Shown here piece after piece: positions 20,120-21,692 of a stretch of 21,692 bases of DNA. The stretch is from assembly GCA_943704425.1 (NCBI GenBank), contig CALSCP010002677.1, positions 54,889 to 76,580 on the forward strand, written 5' to 3'. Below the pieces are notes generated by a model that saw only the letters and a program-made list of their open reading frames with translations, made no database searches and had not been told where the DNA came from. The number at the start of each line of letters is the position of its first letter. Within the stretch, counting starts at the first letter, position 1. The translations under genes were made by a program, and so were the position numbers. The stretch is from Ministeria vibrans ATCC 50519 (lineage: Eukaryota > Opisthokonta > Filasterea).

Positions 20120-21488
20120 TTTGTTATTATTATTATTATTGTTATTTTTTTATTACTTTTTTTCGTGGTCTCATACCTTCGGTATCATCACACGAATCTG
20201 TGGCGGTCCATGCGCCAAGACCGGTGTTAACATCAAGGCCCGTGTCGCCGTCAGAGGCAATACCGCTGTAACTGTACAAGAGCATACTACTGCACGCAGT
20301 GTTGAGCAGACGGAAAGACGAGGAGTGCAGGTCAAAGCTGGTTGTGGTCACGCCAATTTCGCCGCCACCCGCCGTGTTGAATGTCGAGTAGCCTTGACGC
20401 GCGCTTGTCGTCTCGCCACTTGAGATTTTCACGGAGACCGGAACATTGGTCCAGTGATTGCTGGCGTCGAGGTTGGCGTCAAGCAGCGAGGCCGAAGTGC
20501 GCATCCAGGCGCCCGATGGGCGCGAGTAGAGCGTGCTGGCCGACCGAGCGCCCAGGGTCTTCTTGAATGCCATGGGGAGGTTGTAGAAGGACACGGGGGT
20601 GCCCGCCTCAAGGGGGTTGCCATCGGTGCTCACAGCCGACGAGGCAGTCGATGTAATCTGGAGCAAAAATATTGTATTATTAGTAGAATGAATGAAAGAG
20701 AAAATAAGTTTGATCTACCTGCGCTTGTCCATCGGCGCCTGAAGTGGCATAGACAATAGTCCAACCGCCTCCATCGGTGGTCATATCACAGAAGACCTGC
20801 TGTGCACCAACGGAGCCAAAGGGACCGTCGGGATCGACGAGGTAGCTGCCCGAGAGCGACGTGGGGGGGAGTTGGGAGCAAGAGCGAGGGAGTTCGCGTG
20901 GCGTTGCTTGAGCGGGACGCATTGCGACAAGGAATTGGAGGGAAGCAGTGGGAGCACTGTTGCAGGTGGCGGTGACGTGCCACGAGCCCAGAGCCTGGTT
21001 TACATCGTAGGAGGCAGGGCCACCATAGTTGTACAGGATGGAGTTGGCACAGTCTTCATTTAATGCAATGTAATTGGGTCCATGTTGATCCGGTGGGCTA
21101 CCCGTCACGACGGAAAAGTCACCGCCTGCCGAGTTACCATAGTTTGCGTATGCCTGATACGCCGCCGTGGTCGTACCGTCGCTGGCGGTGGCCGTGGTCG
21201 ACACAACGCGGTAGGTGTTGGGCGTGTTCAGGTTGGCGTCAAAGAGCGCGTGAGATGTCGTGAAAAATGAGGTGCGATCGAAGCGCAAGAACAGTGACTC
21301 TCCACTAGAAAGAAAAAAAAAGAATCGAATAATGTTACAATAAAAAATGTGACGGGAGACTTAGTACACACTTACCTAATTGCACTGAGGGCCATTTTGG
21401 TCGCACGGTTGACATTGAAAGGGACGGGTGTTGTGCCCAGTGGGTTTCCTGTGATAGGCGTGTCGGACGTGAGAGACTGCTCGCCAGC
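10773..21488 (-). CDS. Giant Notch-like transmembrane protein: fibrinogen-start modules, EGF repeats, cupredoxins (5' partial)
   Basis: Fourteen minus-strand exons lie in the window: 21488-21376, 21304-20719, 20657-20177, 20004-19847, 19787-18712, 18647-17991, 17930-17761, 17712-17339, 17283-17188, 17121-15205, 15150-14317, 14262-13417, 13358-12333 and 11993-10773. They give 9555 nt (3184 residues plus stop), in frame throughout. The 5' exons lie beyond the window. From N to C the protein has six alternating modules with fibrinogen-type starts ([11 protein letters not shown]), about 34 EGF repeats mostly of exactly 38 residues ([16 protein letters not shown] style, calcium-binding type), two cupredoxin domains nested in EGF repeats, a Cys-rich stretch, a juxtamembrane domain, one TM helix and a 124-residue cytoplasmic tail. 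It should be a type I cell-surface adhesion or signalling protein. The domain order matches no family I can name; calling it Notch-like refers to the EGF array and topology only, since no LNR or ankyrin repeats are seen. Confidence 0.9.
10776..11147 (-). other. Cytoplasmic tail (124 residues) with NPLF motif
   Basis: The tail is Ser/Thr-rich in the first half ([12 protein letters not shown]) and acidic in the second (NPEDDDEM). It ends [18 protein letters not shown] (codons 10802-10791) fits the NPx[YF] class bound by PTB domains and by clathrin adaptors. Tyr residues occur in SSLYDSQ and VYSNP. No kinase, ankyrin or other domain is present. Confidence 0.7.
11148..11222 (-). other. Single transmembrane helix of the giant EGF protein
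   Basis: 25 uninterrupted hydrophobic residues from VLIAAIAGG to LAFMVF follow a Gly/Ser-rich stretch and precede RSRQREQR, a basic stop-transfer sequence. Confidence 0.92.
11994..12332. repeat. GA-rich composite satellite in the last intron of the giant EGF gene
   Basis: 339-bp intron. On the plus strand it has GAGTTCAA units (12011-12160), a GAAAGAAACAAAAGTGATAGAG unit, a long (GA)n run, and a second AAACAAAGTGATA unit next to the donor. These are the same two motifs as oxidase intron 5. In the transcript it reads as CT-rich sequence. Confidence 0.9.
12333..13358 (-). other. EGF array 4, one exon of exactly nine 38-residue repeats
   Basis: This exon is 1026 nt, that is 342 codons or 9 x 38. 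It starts at the first Cys of one EGF and ends at the IDE preceding the first Cys of the next. Introns on both sides are phase 0. Confidence 0.9.
13723..13998 (-). other. Cupredoxin domain 2 nested in an EGF repeat
   Basis: The domain is inserted after [12 protein letters not shown] and before FACACATGF. It reads [30 protein letters not shown] (His codon 13878-13876) and [11 protein letters not shown]. Cys (13767), His (13758) and Met (13749) form C-x2-H-P-x-M, the loop found in amicyanin. All four type 1 copper ligands are present. Its exon also holds four ordinary EGF repeats. Confidence 0.82.
14845..15114 (-). other. Cupredoxin domain 1 nested in an EGF repeat
   Basis: About 85-90 residues follow the third Cys of an EGF repeat ([12 protein letters not shown]) and precede its fourth Cys (YSCQCAPGF). 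It reads [12 protein letters not shown], a [10 protein letters not shown] strand, then SLSHSVTS (His ligand, codon at 14994-14992) and [11 protein letters not shown], giving C-x2-H-x2-M. The His-Cys-His-Met set and spacing (35 residues His to Cys) fit a type 1 copper site of amicyanin/plastocyanin type. Confidence 0.8.
15205..17060 (-). other. EGF array 1 (12 regular 38-residue repeats plus atypical ones)
   Basis: After a first compact EGF ([15 protein letters not shown]), a calcium-binding EGF ([11 protein letters not shown]) and a laminin-EGF-like Cys-rich stretch come twelve tandem repeats of exactly 114 bp. They lie between 16581 and 15214. Repeats at 16239-15784 are echoed by those at 15783-15442 with a 456-bp (four-repeat) offset. 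Confidence 0.92.
17050..21488 (-). other. N-terminal block of alternating modules A-A-B-A-B-A
   Basis: Module A (about 200-240 residues) begins with C-x2-LP...YxIDPDG...[11 protein letters not shown], the start of fibrinogen C-terminal domains. It continues not with the fibrinogen core but with GNPL, FNxxRAxK, LSxxSTExIxVR, PLFD, DGTT, GGDF, APDQHS, LNx[17 protein letters not shown] and AMR. Copies: 21488 to about 20886 (start missing), about 20885-19945, about 19262-18523, and about 17880-17050. Module B (about 19945-19263 and 18522-17881) carries FYCxTS, HFKTxA, LPLATSxGxxGST, FPFxxGG, HWGIxGxGTRxECDD. Module B of exon 18647-17991 has lost the GGGW signature (CDTFGN). I know no family name for the A tail or B. 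Confidence 0.75.
20005..20176. repeat. ATT microsatellite in an intron of the giant EGF gene
   Basis: 172-bp intron between the exons ending at 20177 and starting at 20004. It is largely (ATT)n with GTT interruptions at 20030-20155. Confidence 0.85.

Positions 21489-21692
<204 letters not shown>

Overview
The window is nuclear DNA from a eukaryote. Every gene is cut by short spliceosomal introns (mostly 48-76 bp, GT...AG, a few of 90-560 bp filled with microsatellite). The proteins include a mitochondrial ClpX, a PPIL6-type cyclophilin and a very large EGF-repeat membrane protein. Gene content and EGF style suggest a unicellular relative of animals (holozoan-type protist) or a nearby protist lineage. 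This is inference; the sequence does not fix the species.

Layout. (1) 1-2213, minus strand: two tandem copies of a membrane-anchored 3-beta-HSD/NSDHL-type dehydrogenase. Copy 1 is cut by the window start; copy 2 is complete. (2) 2214-2719: a 506-bp divergent intergenic region ending in an (ATT)n tract that touches the next start codon. (3) 2720-5819, plus strand: a 7-exon secreted, C-terminally anchored berberine-bridge-like FAD oxidase. (4) 5820-6459: intergenic, AT-rich repeats plus an orphan acidic reading frame on the minus strand. (5) 6460-9203, plus: 7-exon mitochondrial CLPX. (6) 9289-10502, plus: 7-exon PPIL6-like cyclophilin, only 85 bp after CLPX. (7) 10773 to beyond 21692, minus, convergent with (6): the 3' 14 exons (3184 residues) of a giant receptor-like protein. 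It carries alternating fibrinogen-start-like modules, about 34 EGF repeats, two cupredoxin domains inserted inside EGF repeats, a juxtamembrane domain, one TM helix and a 124-residue tail ending near NPLF.

All exon joins were chosen so that frame, splice consensus and family alignment agree. Total coding lengths divide by three for every complete gene. The housekeeping genes (CLPX, PPIL6) and the cell-surface genes (oxidase, giant receptor) show no evident shared pathway.

Most unusual are the blue-copper-like cupredoxins nested between the third and fourth cysteines of EGF repeats in a Notch-like architecture. Next is a composite purine/pyrimidine satellite that recurs in introns of three genes and lies in opposite orientations in two introns of the oxidase gene.
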